Positions 7,623 through 16,807 of a stretch of DNA of 64,000 nt are shown one piece after another. The notes below the pieces were generated by a model, which was given only the letters and a program-made list of their open reading frames with translations, searched no databases and was not told the DNA's origin. This DNA is from Cytophagales bacterium (GTDB taxonomy: Bacteria > Bacteroidota > Bacteroidia > Cytophagales > Spirosomataceae). Position numbers and translations under genes: made by a program. The DNA is taken from assembly GCA_004292855.1 (NCBI GenBank), contig RDXN01000058.1, positions 1 to 64,000 on the forward strand. The letters are read 5' to 3'. Each line of letters starts with the position of its first letter. The stretch's first letter is position 1.

Positions 7623-9058
7623 ACCTTCAACGCCTTTAACTCCTCAGCTTCGGGTAGCTTTTTATACAATATATCGAGTGGGTAACAACCTGATATCAAG
7701 CCGTTTCGGGGGGCGGTGGTGCAGTCCGAAAACGTTCGACAAATCAGGTTGCGGGTGAGCGTGTTTCCAGCCACCATATCGGCGGGCATGGTCGGGTACG
7801 AGAGCACCATGCGACCAAACCCCACGCTGTCGGCCATGCCCGTTCGCAACACGTACTGCGCCACATTGGGCAACCACTCCTGCAAATACGAATAGCCCGA
7901 GCCAATAATCACCAGATTCGGAAACGCCTGTTTGAGGGCATGGGTCACGTCGATTTGGCGTTTTACGCCCAACAGCGGGTCTTCGGGGGGCAGATAGCCG
8001 TCGGAGGGGGGGAACAGGGCGGGGCGCATCAGGTGGGGGTTGTAGTAGGGACTACCGCCCGTAATGCACACCAACTGAATGCCCAGCGACTCAATCAGGG
8101 CCAGCAATTGCTTAGTCTCGGTCAGGTCGACGGTCAGGCCGTCGGTGTTGCCCCCAAACGCGTAGGGGTACTGTTCGGCGGTTTCGGGCGTACCCATATC
8201 CTCCGCGCCTTTTTTGAACGGCAGCAGGTCGAACGCGCTCAACCGAACGCCCATTTCAAGCCCCGGTGCGGCCTGCCGAATTCCGGCCACAATGTCGCGC
8301 AGGTAGCGGGTGCGGTTCTCGAAACTGCCGCCGTATTTGCCGGGCCGGTCAACGGCACTCAGAAACTCGTGACCCAAATACCCGTGGCAATGCTTCACAT
8401 CCACAAAGTCGTACCCAGCCTTTTGGGCAAGCACGGCGGCATCGACATACTGCTGAATAATCCCGTCGATTTCGGCATCGGTAAGCACGGGATAGTCCGG
8501 TTCCATCCCGAATTTGGCGTTCAGGAACGGGTGTGCATACAGAATTTTCGACTCAAATTGCTTGTGGCTTTTGGGCTTACAAAACCGCCCGGAGTGCGTC
8601 AGTTGCAGGCCAATCAACAAGTCATCCGTGCGCCCAAATTTCTCGGCATGGTCGGTTAGGAGTTGTTGGCGCAGATCGACAAAATCATCAAACGTCTCCT
8701 CGTTCAGCACGAGTTGATTAGGATTGGCTTTGCCTTCGTGGGCGACGGCAACAGCCTCGCAACCAAACAGCAATTTGGCTCCGCTCACGGCGAACTTGTG
8801 CCAGCGGTTGCGCGTAAACGACGAGGGTCGCCCGTCGGTGGTGCCGTCCCAGCCTTCCATCGGCAAAATGCACAGGCTGTTGCCAATCGTGCGGCCCGAT
8901 TTCAGGGGAATTGCCTGCCCGAACGGACTTTCGGCAGGGGGCATCAACGTATCATCGAACGGCAGGTCAATACCGTTGGTGGTCAGGTAGGTACGCAGGT
9001 CGTCAGCCGTTTTGAGCTGCGCCATGCGGGGGTATTGGGGTTTGTATTTCGCACTCAT
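7619..9058 (-). CDS. NADH:flavin oxidoreductase, Old Yellow Enzyme family
   Basis: The 479-residue TIM-barrel flavoenzyme has the OYE hallmarks: [11 protein letters not shown] at the start of the barrel, [24 protein letters not shown] with the substrate-binding histidines, [16 protein letters not shown], and late FMN phosphate-binding segments ([21 protein letters not shown]). The C-terminal tail holds three cysteines ([19 protein letters not shown]) where longer relatives such as dienoyl-CoA reductase carry an iron-sulphur site; four are needed, so a cluster is doubtful. Family members reduce activated C=C bonds with NAD(P)H. Its coupling to the SDR and place beside a GH88 enzyme that yields unsaturated uronates hint at reduction of an unsaturated sugar acid. 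Confidence 0.9.
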   Translation of the reverse strand: MSAKYKPQYPRMAQLKTADDLRTYLTTNGIDLPFDDTLMPPAESPFGQAIPLKSGRTIGNSLCILPMEGWDGTTDGRPSSFTRNRWHKFAVSGAKLLFGCEAVAVAHEGKANPNQLVLNEETFDDFVDLRQQLLTDHAEKFGRTDDLLIGLQLTHSGRFCKPKSHKQFESKILYAHPFLNAKFGMEPDYPVLTDAEIDGIIQQYVDAAVLAQKAGYDFVDVKHCHGYLGHEFLSAVDRPGKYGGSFENRTRYLRDIVAGIRQAAPGLEMGVRLSAFDLLPFKKGAEDMGTPETAEQYPYAFGGNTDGLTVDLTETKQLLALIESLGIQLVCITGGSPYYNPHLMRPALFPPSDGYLPPEDPLLGVKRQIDVTHALKQAFPNLVIIGSGYSYLQEWLPNVAQYVLRTGMADSVGFGRMVLSYPTMPADMVAGNTLTRNLICRTFSDCTTAPRNGLISGCYPLDILYKKLPEAEELKALKV

Positions 9059-9086
9059 AGTTTTTAATGGGAACCGAAGCGTCGGA

Positions 9087-9229
9087 CCGTACGGATGACA
9101 CGGATGTACACGGATTTTTTTTCATCCCGACGAAGGAGGGATCTACTTCTGGTATTCTCAATTTGATTACACACAGATTAGATCCCTCCTGCGTCGGGAT
9201 GACAAAAATCCGCATTGATCCGCGTTCCA
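9087..9229. repeat. Composite inverted repeat, GACGCAGGAGGGATCT core
   Basis: Core arms 9122-9144 and 9180-9202 pair over 23 bases with one mismatch and contain CGACG(A/C)AGGAGGGATCT. They are flanked by a second imperfect pair made of ACGGATGACACGGATGTACA-like units on the left and ATCCGCATTGATCCGCGTTC on the right. The element occupies the gap between the flavin oxidoreductase start and the GH88 stop. It combines two of the window's repeat families in one structure. Confidence 0.85.
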
Positions 9230-9233
9230 TTCA

Positions 9234-10616
9234 TTACAGACAATTAAAGAAGGTATAGTACCGCTCATTACTCGCTACGCGTTGCACATAAAGAGCAAGT
9301 TCGCGGAGGTGATAATCGCCCCACATGCTCGACTCGCCATTGGGAATCTTACTGCCGTTGGGTACATAGTCCCAGCCGTTGGGGTGGTGGTAAATGGAGT
9401 GGAGCAACAGGCCCTGATGGTCCGGGTTGGTGCTTAAATACGGCTCATCGAGCAGGGTATTCAGCACCGTTAGGCCCGCCTGCCAGTAGCGTTCGCCCTC
9501 TGTTCCCAAATACGTTCCTAATCGCAGTAACCCCTGCGCCCCAATGGCCGCTGCGGTGCTGTCGACGGGTTCGTGGTCGTTGAACGGGTCGGCGGGGCGG
9601 GCGAGGTAATCGCCCAGGCGGTGCAGGTTGGGTGCGCCCGTGTCCCAGTACGGGATGCCATCGGTGGGGGTGTGTTCGATGTAAAAATCACAGGTGGCGC
9701 GGGCTGCTTTGAGCAACATGGCTTCAATGGCGTCGCGTCCACCTAGCGAATCTACATCGCTGTTAGGTAGGGTGGCGAGGTATTCGAGTTGTTCGGCGAA
9801 GCCACACATCGCCCAGGCCAGGCCCCGCGTCCAGGTCGTGAAGCCCGTGTAGCCCTGTTGTGAGTTGGGGCAACGGAAATTGCCATCTTTTGTGTTGAAC
9901 ACACTCTCATGGGCCGTGCGCCCCCACAGGTCGTAACTGTCGCGACCTTCGCCGTAGAAAACGGAGTAGTCAGCGGTGGCTTGCATGTGTTGGATGGCCC
10001 GGTCGAGGAGGTTGATTCGGGCATCGTTTTCGGCCTGAAACACGTGGCCCAGACTGTGGCTCAGCACCAACGCCCGGCACGACCGGATGGTGTCGACAAA
10101 GAGCGAGTGTGGCCCATTGAACGAGTGAATAAAGCCCGCTCCGGCATGGCCCTGTTTGCCCTGAATCGGGGTCCAGCGGCTTGCCTGAACGGCCCCCGAA
10201 ATTTTCAGGGCCAACTCGTAAAAATTGGCTTCATGCTCGTTGTGGGGCATTTTACCCTCACGCATGAGCCGCAACAGGTTGCCGTAGGTGCTGACGTTGT
10301 TGAACCCATGATCGTGTACGCCAATGTGGCTCACGTGCGGGGCCATTAGCTCCACGGTTTTCTGTCGCCCGTAGTTCAAAAACCAGTCGTCGCCCGTTGC
10401 GTCGAACTGCAACAGGGCCGAGCCATACTGGAACCCCTGCGTCCATTCGGTCCAGCCGCGTGTGGTGTATTTACCCGCAGCAGTGAACACGGGGGAGCCT
10501 TTTGCGGTGTCATACTGGTTGTCGATCAGGCGAATTTTCTCGCCCGAAAGCTCCCAGAGTCGGGCTAGTTTTTGGGTAAGATCGGTAGGGGTGAGATTGG
10601 GGTTGATTTGAATCAT
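9234..10616 (-). CDS. Glycoside hydrolase family 88 (unsaturated uronyl hydrolase)
   Basis: The 460-residue protein folds as an (alpha/alpha)6 barrel by motif: GWTEWTQGFQYGSALLQFDA, then HVSHIGVHDHGFNNVSTYG containing the conserved aspartate region, FHSFNGPHSL-type loops, GYTGFTTWTRGLAWAMCGF and EPVDSTAAAIGAQGLLRLG. GH88 enzymes hydrate the double bond of delta-4,5-unsaturated uronic acids left by polysaccharide lyases and release the sugar. No signal peptide is visible, so it acts in the cytoplasm on imported oligosaccharides. It heads the cluster running to the sugar isomerase-like gene. No polysaccharide lyase lies within the window. Confidence 0.9.
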   Translation of the reverse strand: MIQINPNLTPTDLTQKLARLWELSGEKIRLIDNQYDTAKGSPVFTAAGKYTTRGWTEWTQGFQYGSALLQFDATGDDWFLNYGRQKTVELMAPHVSHIGVHDHGFNNVSTYGNLLRLMREGKMPHNEHEANFYELALKISGAVQASRWTPIQGKQGHAGAGFIHSFNGPHSLFVDTIRSCRALVLSHSLGHVFQAENDARINLLDRAIQHMQATADYSVFYGEGRDSYDLWGRTAHESVFNTKDGNFRCPNSQQGYTGFTTWTRGLAWAMCGFAEQLEYLATLPNSDVDSLGGRDAIEAMLLKAARATCDFYIEHTPTDGIPYWDTGAPNLHRLGDYLARPADPFNDHEPVDSTAAAIGAQGLLRLGTYLGTEGERYWQAGLTVLNTLLDEPYLSTNPDHQGLLLHSIYHHPNGWDYVPNGSKIPNGESSMWGDYHLRELALYVQRVASNERYYTFFNCL

Positions 10617-10644
10617 TAGAATGGCACGCGGACTTGATGAGGAG

Positions 10645-10775
10645 TTTTGTCATCCCGAAGTATGAGGGATCTACTCCGCTTGCTACCAAGTTGTGTGTAA
10701 ACAAGCTAGATCCCTCCTGCGTCGGGATGACAAAAAAATCCGCGTACATCCGTTAAATCAGTTTAATCCGCGTTC
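10645..10775. repeat. Composite inverted repeat, GACGCAGGAGGGATCTA core with diverged arm
   Basis: Arms 10645-10673 and 10707-10735 pair over 29 bases with three mismatches, so this copy is more diverged than its relatives. It is followed by an ATCCGCGTACATCCGTTAAA-type module running to the histidine kinase stop codon. The element lies between the hybrid kinase and the GH88 gene on the same strand. Confidence 0.82.
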
Positions 10776-13700
10776 CTATCCTTCGCGGGTCATTAAAAAT
10801 TCCTCAAACGCTCGTTTTAAGGCGTTTAGCTCCTCGCCCAGTTGACTGGTGTCGCTCAGTTTGAGCTTACCTTCGGCTAGTCGGGCAATCTCGGCTACCC
10901 GCGCCACCCCGATAGTGCCCGCGCTGCCCTTGAGCGTGTGCAGGTGGCTTTTTACAGTCGGAATGTCGCCCAACGCGAAGGCGTCGTTGGCCCCGTTGAC
11001 GAGTTCGGTAGCCTCGATCACGAACTCCTCCATAATCGAATCGACCAGTTCCTGACCACCCAAATCGCGGAGTTGGCGCACAATTTCTTCGTCCAGTACG
11101 GGCGGCAACGGCGGCTGTTGCTCAATCGTTTGCTGGGCAATCTGCTGCTGCCGTTGTTGCAACTGCTGTGATTCCCGCTTGGTGCTGGCCGCATCAACCA
11201 ATTCTTTTACTTTCGCAATGAGGCTCTGCGCCCGAATCGGTTTGGCAATGTAATCGTCAAGCCCCTGACTGATAAAGCGTTCGCGGTCTTCGCGCATCGA
11301 ATAGGCCGTCATGGCCACAATCGGCGGCAACGAACTGCCAAACTGCTCGCGCAGGTTACGCGTGGTTTCGACCCCATCCATGTCCGGCATCTGAATGTCC
11401 ATGAAGATAACGTCGAAGGGGGACGTTGGATGTTGGATGTTGGATCGGTCCGCCGAAGCGGTTGGATTTGGGATACCGCCGGTGGTAAATCCAACCGCTT
11501 CGGCGGACCGATCCAGCATCCAACGTCCAACGTCCACTATCGCTTCCGGGCCGCTGGCTGCGGTGGTTACGTCGCAACCGGCTTTGCGCAGGATTTCGCC
11601 CGCCACTTTGCGGTTGGTCGCATTGTCGTCAACGAGCAACACGCGGGGGTGCTGATCTTTGAAAAAGTTGACGAGCGTGACCTCGGCCATTTCGCTCGAT
11701 TGTTGCGTGGGGCTGATGGCCGTTTCTTTTAATTCGATCACAAACCAGAACGTGCTCCCCTGCCCTACCACCGAGTTAACGCCCACTTCGCCCTTCATGA
11801 GCAGGGCCAGTTCTTTCGAGATGGCTAAGCCCAGGCCCGTACCGCCAAACGATTTCCGCGACGATTCATCAACCTGACTGAACGAGTTGAACAGCAACTT
11901 CTGGTTCTCTGCCGAGATGCCAATACCCGAATCGCGCACCTCCACCCGAATGCGGTTGAATTTCCCTTTTTTGCCTACCAGTGATGCCACCACCCGCACA
12001 TCGCCGTTCTCGGTAAACTTGATGGCGTTCGAGGTGAGGTTCGACAGAATTTGCAGCAGGCGCGTTTGGTCGGCAATTACGAATGTGGGCAGGTCGTCGG
12101 CCAGGGTGTAGGTCAGGCGGTTGTTTTTCGAGGCTGCCTGTTGCCCAAACAGGGCCGTCAACTTGTCGAATACCTCGCGAAAGGCAATCGGAGCCTCGTG
12201 CAACTGCATTTTGCCCGCTTCAATTTTCGACAGGTCCAGAATGTCGTTCAGGATATTCAACAGCGTCTCGCTCGACCGCTTGATGGTCCGCACGTAGTCG
12301 CGTTGTTCATCATCAAGGGGCGTATCGGTCAGCAAGTCGATCATACCGATCACTCCGTTCATGGGCGTGCGAATTTCATGGCTCATGTTGGCCAAAAACC
12401 GCTCTTTCACCTTCAGCGAACGTTCAGCCTCTTCTTTGGCCTTCACCAGTTCGGCGGCTTGCCGTTTGAGTTCGGTGATGTCGCGGGCCAGCACAGCTAC
12501 CACCGACGGGTGCCCGCTCTCGTCCTGCAAGAGCAGCATATTGAACATAAACTGCCGTTCGGAGCCGTCCTTTCGACGGAGTGTGACCTCAAAATTCCGC
12601 AAACTCCGGTTCCGCACCAGCCGAATCATGGCCCGATGAATAGCCGACTGATCCACGAAATACTGCGTCACGTCCTGCCCCAGCACTTCTTCGGGCGTGT
12701 AGCCCATGCGTTTGTACACCGACGGGCTGATCATCGTAACGCGCCCCTCCCGGTCCACGCGGCAGTAAATGTCTTGCAGGTTCTCAAAAATACCCCGGAA
12801 TTTCTCTTCGCTTTGGCGCGTCACGATCTCGGCCCGCTTGCGGTTCGTGATGTCGCGGGCAATGCCCGACACCTCCTCAATGGCCCCACTCGACAGCAGA
12901 ATGGGGTTCAGTTGAAAGTCGAGCCAGGTTTCGCGGTCATTGGTATCAAACCGGAGTTCAAAATTCTGCGGCACCCCCCGGAATGCCTGCTTGTATTTGT
13001 CTTCGAGCAGTTTACGGTTATCGGGGCCAATCATGCGCCAGCCCAAATTGGGCGCACTGCCCAGCATCGTGGGCGATTCGTCCAGATTTCGCTCGATCAG
13101 GGCCGCATAATTCTTGTTGAACGAGGTGAGTTGCAGGCTCTTGTTTACGGACCAGATCAGGTACGTGCTGCTATCGAAAATGGCGTTGAGCCGGGCCGTT
13201 TGCTTGTTCAGCTTGGCCTCGTCTTGCTTTCGGGCGATGGCCAGTGCCACCTGCCCCGAAATAAATTCAAGCAGTTCGAGGTCGCGGGGGCCGTAAGTAC
13301 GCTCGTCGTTGTACGACTTCACGCCGATGATGCCCGTCACCTGCTCACCCACGCGCAGGGGGGCCGTTAGCATCACCTTTGGCTGTCGTTGCCCGTAGAG
13401 ATCGATCTGATGCTCATCGGCCATCTGCCGGATGTCTTTCTCGTACAGAAACAAGGCTTTGTCGGCCCGAATCGTGTATTCGGTCAAGCCGGGCCGCGTT
13501 CGGTCGTTGCCCAGTCGCCGTTTCGTAAATCGGAGTTGGCTTCCGAAGTACTCATCTACGTAATACGGGAAATAGAGGTACCGTTTGGAGCCATCGTAGA
13601 GCGCGATAAAGAAATTTCGGGCGTCGATAATGTTACCCAGTTCTTCGTGAATCCTGCCGTACAGATCGTCGAGGTTGCGGGTGTTGATGGTCCAGTTGGC

Positions 13701-14525
13701 AATGCTATAATAGAGCTTTTGCGATTTCTCGGCCCTGATTTTACTCGTCGTGTCGTGCAAAATACAGCGAAACGCCGTGGGCCGACCGTTGTCGTAACGA
13801 CAGTTCACGCTGCCCGACACAAAAATCGTTTTGCCCAGTTTATTTCGGAGAACGGTCTCGAAATACGGCAGTTTCTCGCCTTCCTGCACGCGCTTGAGCC
13901 GTTGCAGGGTCACGTCGGCATAGTCGGGGTGCAACACCTCGCGCAGGGTCAGGGCGGCCACCTCGTCGGAGCCATAACCGAGCACCTCGCGCCAGGCCCG
14001 GTTCACAAACATGAACTTGCCATCGAGCGTAACGAGCTGGATCAGGTCGGAGGTGTTATCGACCAAATCCTGCAATTGCGCGTTGGTGAACGACAGGGCC
14101 GACGCCACCCGTTTTTTGGTCGTTACGTCTTCGCCGATGATCGTGAACGAATGCACATTCCCCTCCGACCGATTCACGATAAACGAGTTCAATTGCACGT
14201 TGCGCAGGGCACCGCTACGGGCCAGCAAATCGATCTCACGCTGCTCCGTAAAACCCCCGCGCCGGAGAGCCTCGTCGAACTCGCTTTCGAGCTTGGCCCG
14301 GTCGGCGGGGGGCACAAAGACATCGAAAAAATTTCGACCAATAATGTCATCGGGTTGCCAGGCCGTTACGCGATAGGTGTACAGGTTGGCATAACTGAGC
14401 GTTCCGTCGCGCTCAACAGTCAGGCCGATCAAATTGAGTTGGTCGACCGTTTGCCGAACGTCGAATAGTGCCTGTTGGCCTACAGAGGCCTTTTTAGTCG
14501 TATACGAAGGGATTGAACTATCCAC
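10776..14525 (-). CDS. Hybrid sensor histidine kinase: PAS-PAS-GAF-PAS-PAS-HisKA-HATPase-REC-Hpt
   Basis: This is a 1249-residue, apparently soluble sensor. Two PAS domains (about 25-265), a GAF domain (about 285-435) and two further PAS domains (about 450-690) precede the HisKA box [10 protein letters not shown] with His716. The HATPase domain follows with [17 protein letters not shown] and [10 protein letters not shown]. The receiver has Asp966-Asp967 and phosphoacceptor Asp1043 ([11 protein letters not shown]). A Gln-rich linker leads to an Hpt domain with His1196 in HTLKGSAG, giving a full His-Asp-His relay in one chain. The receiver is abnormal: between helix 2 and strand 3 it carries about 33 extra residues encoded by a palindromic repeat (11421-11535). 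No DNA-binding output exists, so a separate response regulator must receive the phosphate. Confidence 0.95.
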   Translation of the reverse strand: MDSSIPSYTTKKASVGQQALFDVRQTVDQLNLIGLTVERDGTLSYANLYTYRVTAWQPDDIIGRNFFDVFVPPADRAKLESEFDEALRRGGFTEQREIDLLARSGALRNVQLNSFIVNRSEGNVHSFTIIGEDVTTKKRVASALSFTNAQLQDLVDNTSDLIQLVTLDGKFMFVNRAWREVLGYGSDEVAALTLREVLHPDYADVTLQRLKRVQEGEKLPYFETVLRNKLGKTIFVSGSVNCRYDNGRPTAFRCILHDTTSKIRAEKSQKLYYSIANWTINTRNLDDLYGRIHEELGNIIDARNFFIALYDGSKRYLYFPYYVDEYFGSQLRFTKRRLGNDRTRPGLTEYTIRADKALFLYEKDIRQMADEHQIDLYGQRQPKVMLTAPLRVGEQVTGIIGVKSYNDERTYGPRDLELLEFISGQVALAIARKQDEAKLNKQTARLNAIFDSSTYLIWSVNKSLQLTSFNKNYAALIERNLDESPTMLGSAPNLGWRMIGPDNRKLLEDKYKQAFRGVPQNFELRFDTNDRETWLDFQLNPILLSSGAIEEVSGIARDITNRKRAEIVTRQSEEKFRGIFENLQDIYCRVDREGRVTMISPSVYKRMGYTPEEVLGQDVTQYFVDQSAIHRAMIRLVRNRSLRNFEVTLRRKDGSERQFMFNMLLLQDESGHPSVVAVLARDITELKRQAAELVKAKEEAERSLKVKERFLANMSHEIRTPMNGVIGMIDLLTDTPLDDEQRDYVRTIKRSSETLLNILNDILDLSKIEAGKMQLHEAPIAFREVFDKLTALFGQQAASKNNRLTYTLADDLPTFVIADQTRLLQILSNLTSNAIKFTENGDVRVVASLVGKKGKFNRIRVEVRDSGIGISAENQKLLFNSFSQVDESSRKSFGGTGLGLAISKELALLMKGEVGVNSVVGQGSTFWFVIELKETAISPTQQSSEMAEVTLVNFFKDQHPRVLLVDDNATNRKVAGEILRKAGCDVTTAASGPEAIVDVGRWMLDRSAEAVGFTTGGIPNPTASADRSNIQHPTSPFDVIFMDIQMPDMDGVETTRNLREQFGSSLPPIVAMTAYSMREDRERFISQGLDDYIAKPIRAQSLIAKVKELVDAASTKRESQQLQQRQQQIAQQTIEQQPPLPPVLDEEIVRQLRDLGGQELVDSIMEEFVIEATELVNGANDAFALGDIPTVKSHLHTLKGSAGTIGVARVAEIARLAEGKLKLSDTSQLGEELNALKRAFEEFLMTREG
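11421..11535. repeat. Palindromic element in frame inside the histidine kinase gene
   Basis: A core of two perfect 29-bp arms (11441-11469 starting TGGATCGGTCCGCCGAAGCG, and 11487-11515) around a 17-base loop is flanked by GGACGTTGGATGTTGGATGT on the left and GCATCCAACGTCCAACGTCC on the right. The insert is read through without a stop, giving a Ser/Thr/Pro/Ala-rich stretch ([20 protein letters not shown]) in the receiver domain. A related GTTGGAT-type element is intergenic at 48363-48451. Confidence 0.9.
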
Positions 14526-14680
14526 GAGTTAGTGCGTTCAAAAGGGCTGAATCTCTAAGCTACGAAACAATGAGAAAAAATTTACAAAAAATAATGAGCA
14601 TTCATGCGAGACTTATCTAACAACATTCCGTCATAAGTATTGACTGCACAAAAAGCAGGTAACCTATGGTTGCATTGTTG

Positions 14681-14688
14681 TATGTTTG
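14681..14688 (+). promoter_or_regulatory. Bacteroidota -7 box TATGTTTG
   Basis: TATGTTTG fits the TAnnTTTG consensus recognised by the Bacteroidota housekeeping sigma factor. It lies 19 bases upstream of the ATG of the PKD lipoprotein gene. No good -33 TTTG is visible at the right distance, so the promoter may be weak or activated. Confidence 0.55.
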
Positions 14689-14707
14689 CAGATTCTAACC
14701 CATAGAA

Positions 14708-15040
14708 GTGATGATGATGAGGACAGGCTGGTTACTAACACTAACCAGCCTTTTCATAGCTTGTGAGCCGTACGATTTAGAACGGTTCGATTTCCCAAAG
14801 TGCCAACCTCCGCAAGCAGGTATTGACTACCAGCAAGACCTGCTCGATGTCCAGTTTTCACTCGCCGACCCCTCTGGCGATGTTGGCTCAGTAGGCTGGG
14901 ATTTGGGCGACGGGCGGACCCGCGTGGGCAATCCCGTGTACCACAACTATGCGCGCCCCGGCACCTACACCATCACGATGGTGATTGCCAACGGCTGCGA
15001 CGATGTGTACCGGACCAGCCGCACCATCAGCATTCGATAA
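14708..15040 (+). CDS. Small PKD-domain lipoprotein
   Basis: The 110-residue precursor has a signal sequence ending in the lipobox LFIAC, giving a lipid-anchored Cys19. The mature part is one PKD-type beta sandwich: FSLADPSGDVGSVGWDLGDG, YHNYARPGTYTITMVIANGC. The GWDLGDG and YARPGTY segments are the hallmark of PKD folds. It probably sits on the outer membrane or cell surface. The next gene on the strand starts 28 bases on and also encodes an exported protein, so the two may form an operon. No specific function can be assigned. Confidence 0.82.
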   Translation: MMMMRTGWLLTLTSLFIACEPYDLERFDFPKCQPPQAGIDYQQDLLDVQFSLADPSGDVGSVGWDLGDGRTRVGNPVYHNYARPGTYTITMVIANGCDDVYRTSRTISIR

Positions 15041-15068
15041 GTAGTGACCAGATGCTCTTCGTTGCCGC

Positions 15069-15896
15069 ATGAAATACCTCTTCCTCCTGATCCTGTTCTT
15101 TTTCGTTGTCCGAACCAGTCTTGCACAGGGATTGGTGAGCGATGTGCGTATCCGCATGCTCGACTCGGCACGGCTCGAAATTCTGTATAATCTCAACGGC
15201 CCCGCCGACTCGGTCTGGTTCGAGGCCGAAGCCCGTTTTGGTGGCCAACTCTACCCCAACGCTAAATTTTTATATGGCGATTTTGGACCAAACGTGCGGT
15301 CGGGCGTTAATCGGCGCATCGTCTGGAACCTGTACGACGAAGGGCAGCGCATCAAATCCGACATTCGGGTGCGGGTGTTGGCCCGTGGCCTGCAACTGCC
15401 CGGCCCTATCATAAAGGAATCGCTCGATGCCATTGCCCTCACCAATACGGCCCGCAAGCGTCGCACCTGGCCCATTGGTCCGGGTTGGGCGGGGGTATCG
15501 GCCCTATTGCCGGGCGTGGGGAATATGTTCGTCAATCGCGACCAGGACGGTCAACCCAAACTGCGCGTGGGGCTGCGCCCGCTGGCAACGGTCGGGTTTT
15601 ATGGACTGGTGCTTTATGGTTTGAATCAGAGCCGATTAGAGCGGCATTGGTACGATCAGTACACCCGACAGAAGAACGCCCGCGAGGGCGAAACGTACTA
15701 CCAACTCGCCAACACCTATCACCATCGGGCCTATATTGCGGGGCGGGCTGCGGCCCTAATCTGGCTAACCGACGTAACCTTGACCGGGATCTGGGGCTGG
15801 CGCAACCGGCAACCCGTCCGGCGGGAGTCGAGGGTGAGTGTGGGGGCGGGTACGCAGGGAGCTGTGCCGGTAGCCAAACTCCGCCTGAAATTATAG
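15069..15896 (+). CDS. Exported protein of unknown function
   Basis: The 275-residue protein starts with a clear signal peptide (MKYLFLLILFFFVVRTSLAQ). The mature N-terminal part (to about residue 110) looks like a beta domain with LEILYNLNGPADSVWFEAEA. The second half has a Gly-rich hydrophobic stretch (GPGWAGVSALLPGVGNMFVN), a membrane-like segment (LATVGFYGLVLYGL) and another (AGRAAALIWLTDVTLTGIWG). I do not recognise the family. The layout resembles Bacteroidota proteins in which a PG-rich region precedes membrane helices. It probably belongs with the PKD lipoprotein before it. Confidence 0.75.
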   Translation: MKYLFLLILFFFVVRTSLAQGLVSDVRIRMLDSARLEILYNLNGPADSVWFEAEARFGGQLYPNAKFLYGDFGPNVRSGVNRRIVWNLYDEGQRIKSDIRVRVLARGLQLPGPIIKESLDAIALTNTARKRRTWPIGPGWAGVSALLPGVGNMFVNRDQDGQPKLRVGLRPLATVGFYGLVLYGLNQSRLERHWYDQYTRQKNAREGETYYQLANTYHHRAYIAGRAAALIWLTDVTLTGIWGWRNRQPVRRESRVSVGAGTQGAVPVAKLRLKL

Positions 15897-15977
15897 CCCA
15901 CGCAATTCATGGCGTGGTTTGCGTTTTTACGGATGCTTCTCTACATTGCCCGATAGTGCCCCTTACCCAACCATCAA

Positions 15978-16688
15978 ATGTACTTCCCGAAAATGCTCCT
16001 GCTCTATTTTTTGAGCCTGTTTCCGCTCGTTTTGCGCGGGCAGCAACGCCCGGTCGAGTCGGCTACGAGCGATTGGCTGGCCATCGAAACCGGGGCGGTT
16101 CTCCCCTTCCGAACGCCTAGTGGCCCAAGTTTTTCGGAATCGTTTACGGAGGAAAACCCCAATGGCTGGCCAACGGGTCTGCGGGCCGGTTTCACCTACA
16201 CTCTCAAACCTATTGGTTACCAACTGGAGCGTCGATCTGCCGACACAAGCCGGGCTGCCCGAGCCTGGGTCACGCTCTCGAACCGCCTGAATCTGAACAA
16301 AATCGACACGTTTCTGATCCAGATTGATCTTCTCCCCCAAACCGACACCTACCCCGCCGGGGGGTTGCTGTTCGGCGTGGCCGACTCGCTGAATTACAGT
16401 CAAATACGGCTCATCGGTCCCAACCGGGTGCTGGTGCAGCAGGTGGTAAATGGCAAGCCCGACGTCACGTTTGTATCGGCGCATCTGGCGCGGGCCACCG
16501 TCGCGCTCCGTTCGGGCCGCAACCGGATTGCCGTGTGGCGACGGGGCCGACAGCTTCACGTGTTCGTGAACGAAAAAGAACTCCCCACGAGTCCGTTTGC
16601 CTTCCGGCCCCTGCGCGGCAACGGCGTGGGCGTACTGATGACCGGCAACTGGCTCTCGTTTCGGAATTTGTCGGTCAGGACGCAGTGA
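15978..16688 (+). CDS. Exported protein, concanavalin-like beta sandwich (tentative)
   Basis: The 236-residue protein has a signal peptide (MYFPKMLLLYFLSLFPLVLRG) and a mature region patterned like a laminin-G/concanavalin-type beta sandwich: FSESFTEENPNGWPTG, alternating strands such as FLIQIDLLPQTD, LNYSQIRLIG, TVALRSGRNRIAVWRRGRQL, and a closing GVGVLMTGNWLSFRNLSVRT. Such domains often bind glycans. There are no catalytic residues I can identify. It follows the other two exported genes on the plus strand, 81 bases after the preceding stop. Confidence 0.7.
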   Translation: MYFPKMLLLYFLSLFPLVLRGQQRPVESATSDWLAIETGAVLPFRTPSGPSFSESFTEENPNGWPTGLRAGFTYTLKPIGYQLERRSADTSRAARAWVTLSNRLNLNKIDTFLIQIDLLPQTDTYPAGGLLFGVADSLNYSQIRLIGPNRVLVQQVVNGKPDVTFVSAHLARATVALRSGRNRIAVWRRGRQLHVFVNEKELPTSPFAFRPLRGNGVGVLMTGNWLSFRNLSVRTQ

Positions 16689-16807
16689 ACCAACACGGAT
16701 TCAGGCTGGTTCGCCATCGCCAGCGTTAGGGTCTGCGACCACTGACGGGGCAAACCGGAATCTTTCGTAACTTGCCCAATACCAAACCTTTGTTCACCCC
16801 TTCGGCT

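Noticed and set aside
3839-10776. Inverted repeats as ends of one composite transposon around the uronate cluster
   Set aside because: The repeats belong to different families and lie in successive gaps, not at matching outer borders.
12051-13370. A 439-codon plus-strand frame inside the hybrid histidine kinase
   Set aside because: It is fully antisense to PAS, GAF and kinase domains with intact motifs; its composition is His/Arg/Gln-rich without domain likeness.
13389-14468. A 359-codon plus-strand frame opposite the N-terminal PAS domains
   Set aside because: Antisense shadow with no recognisable motif.
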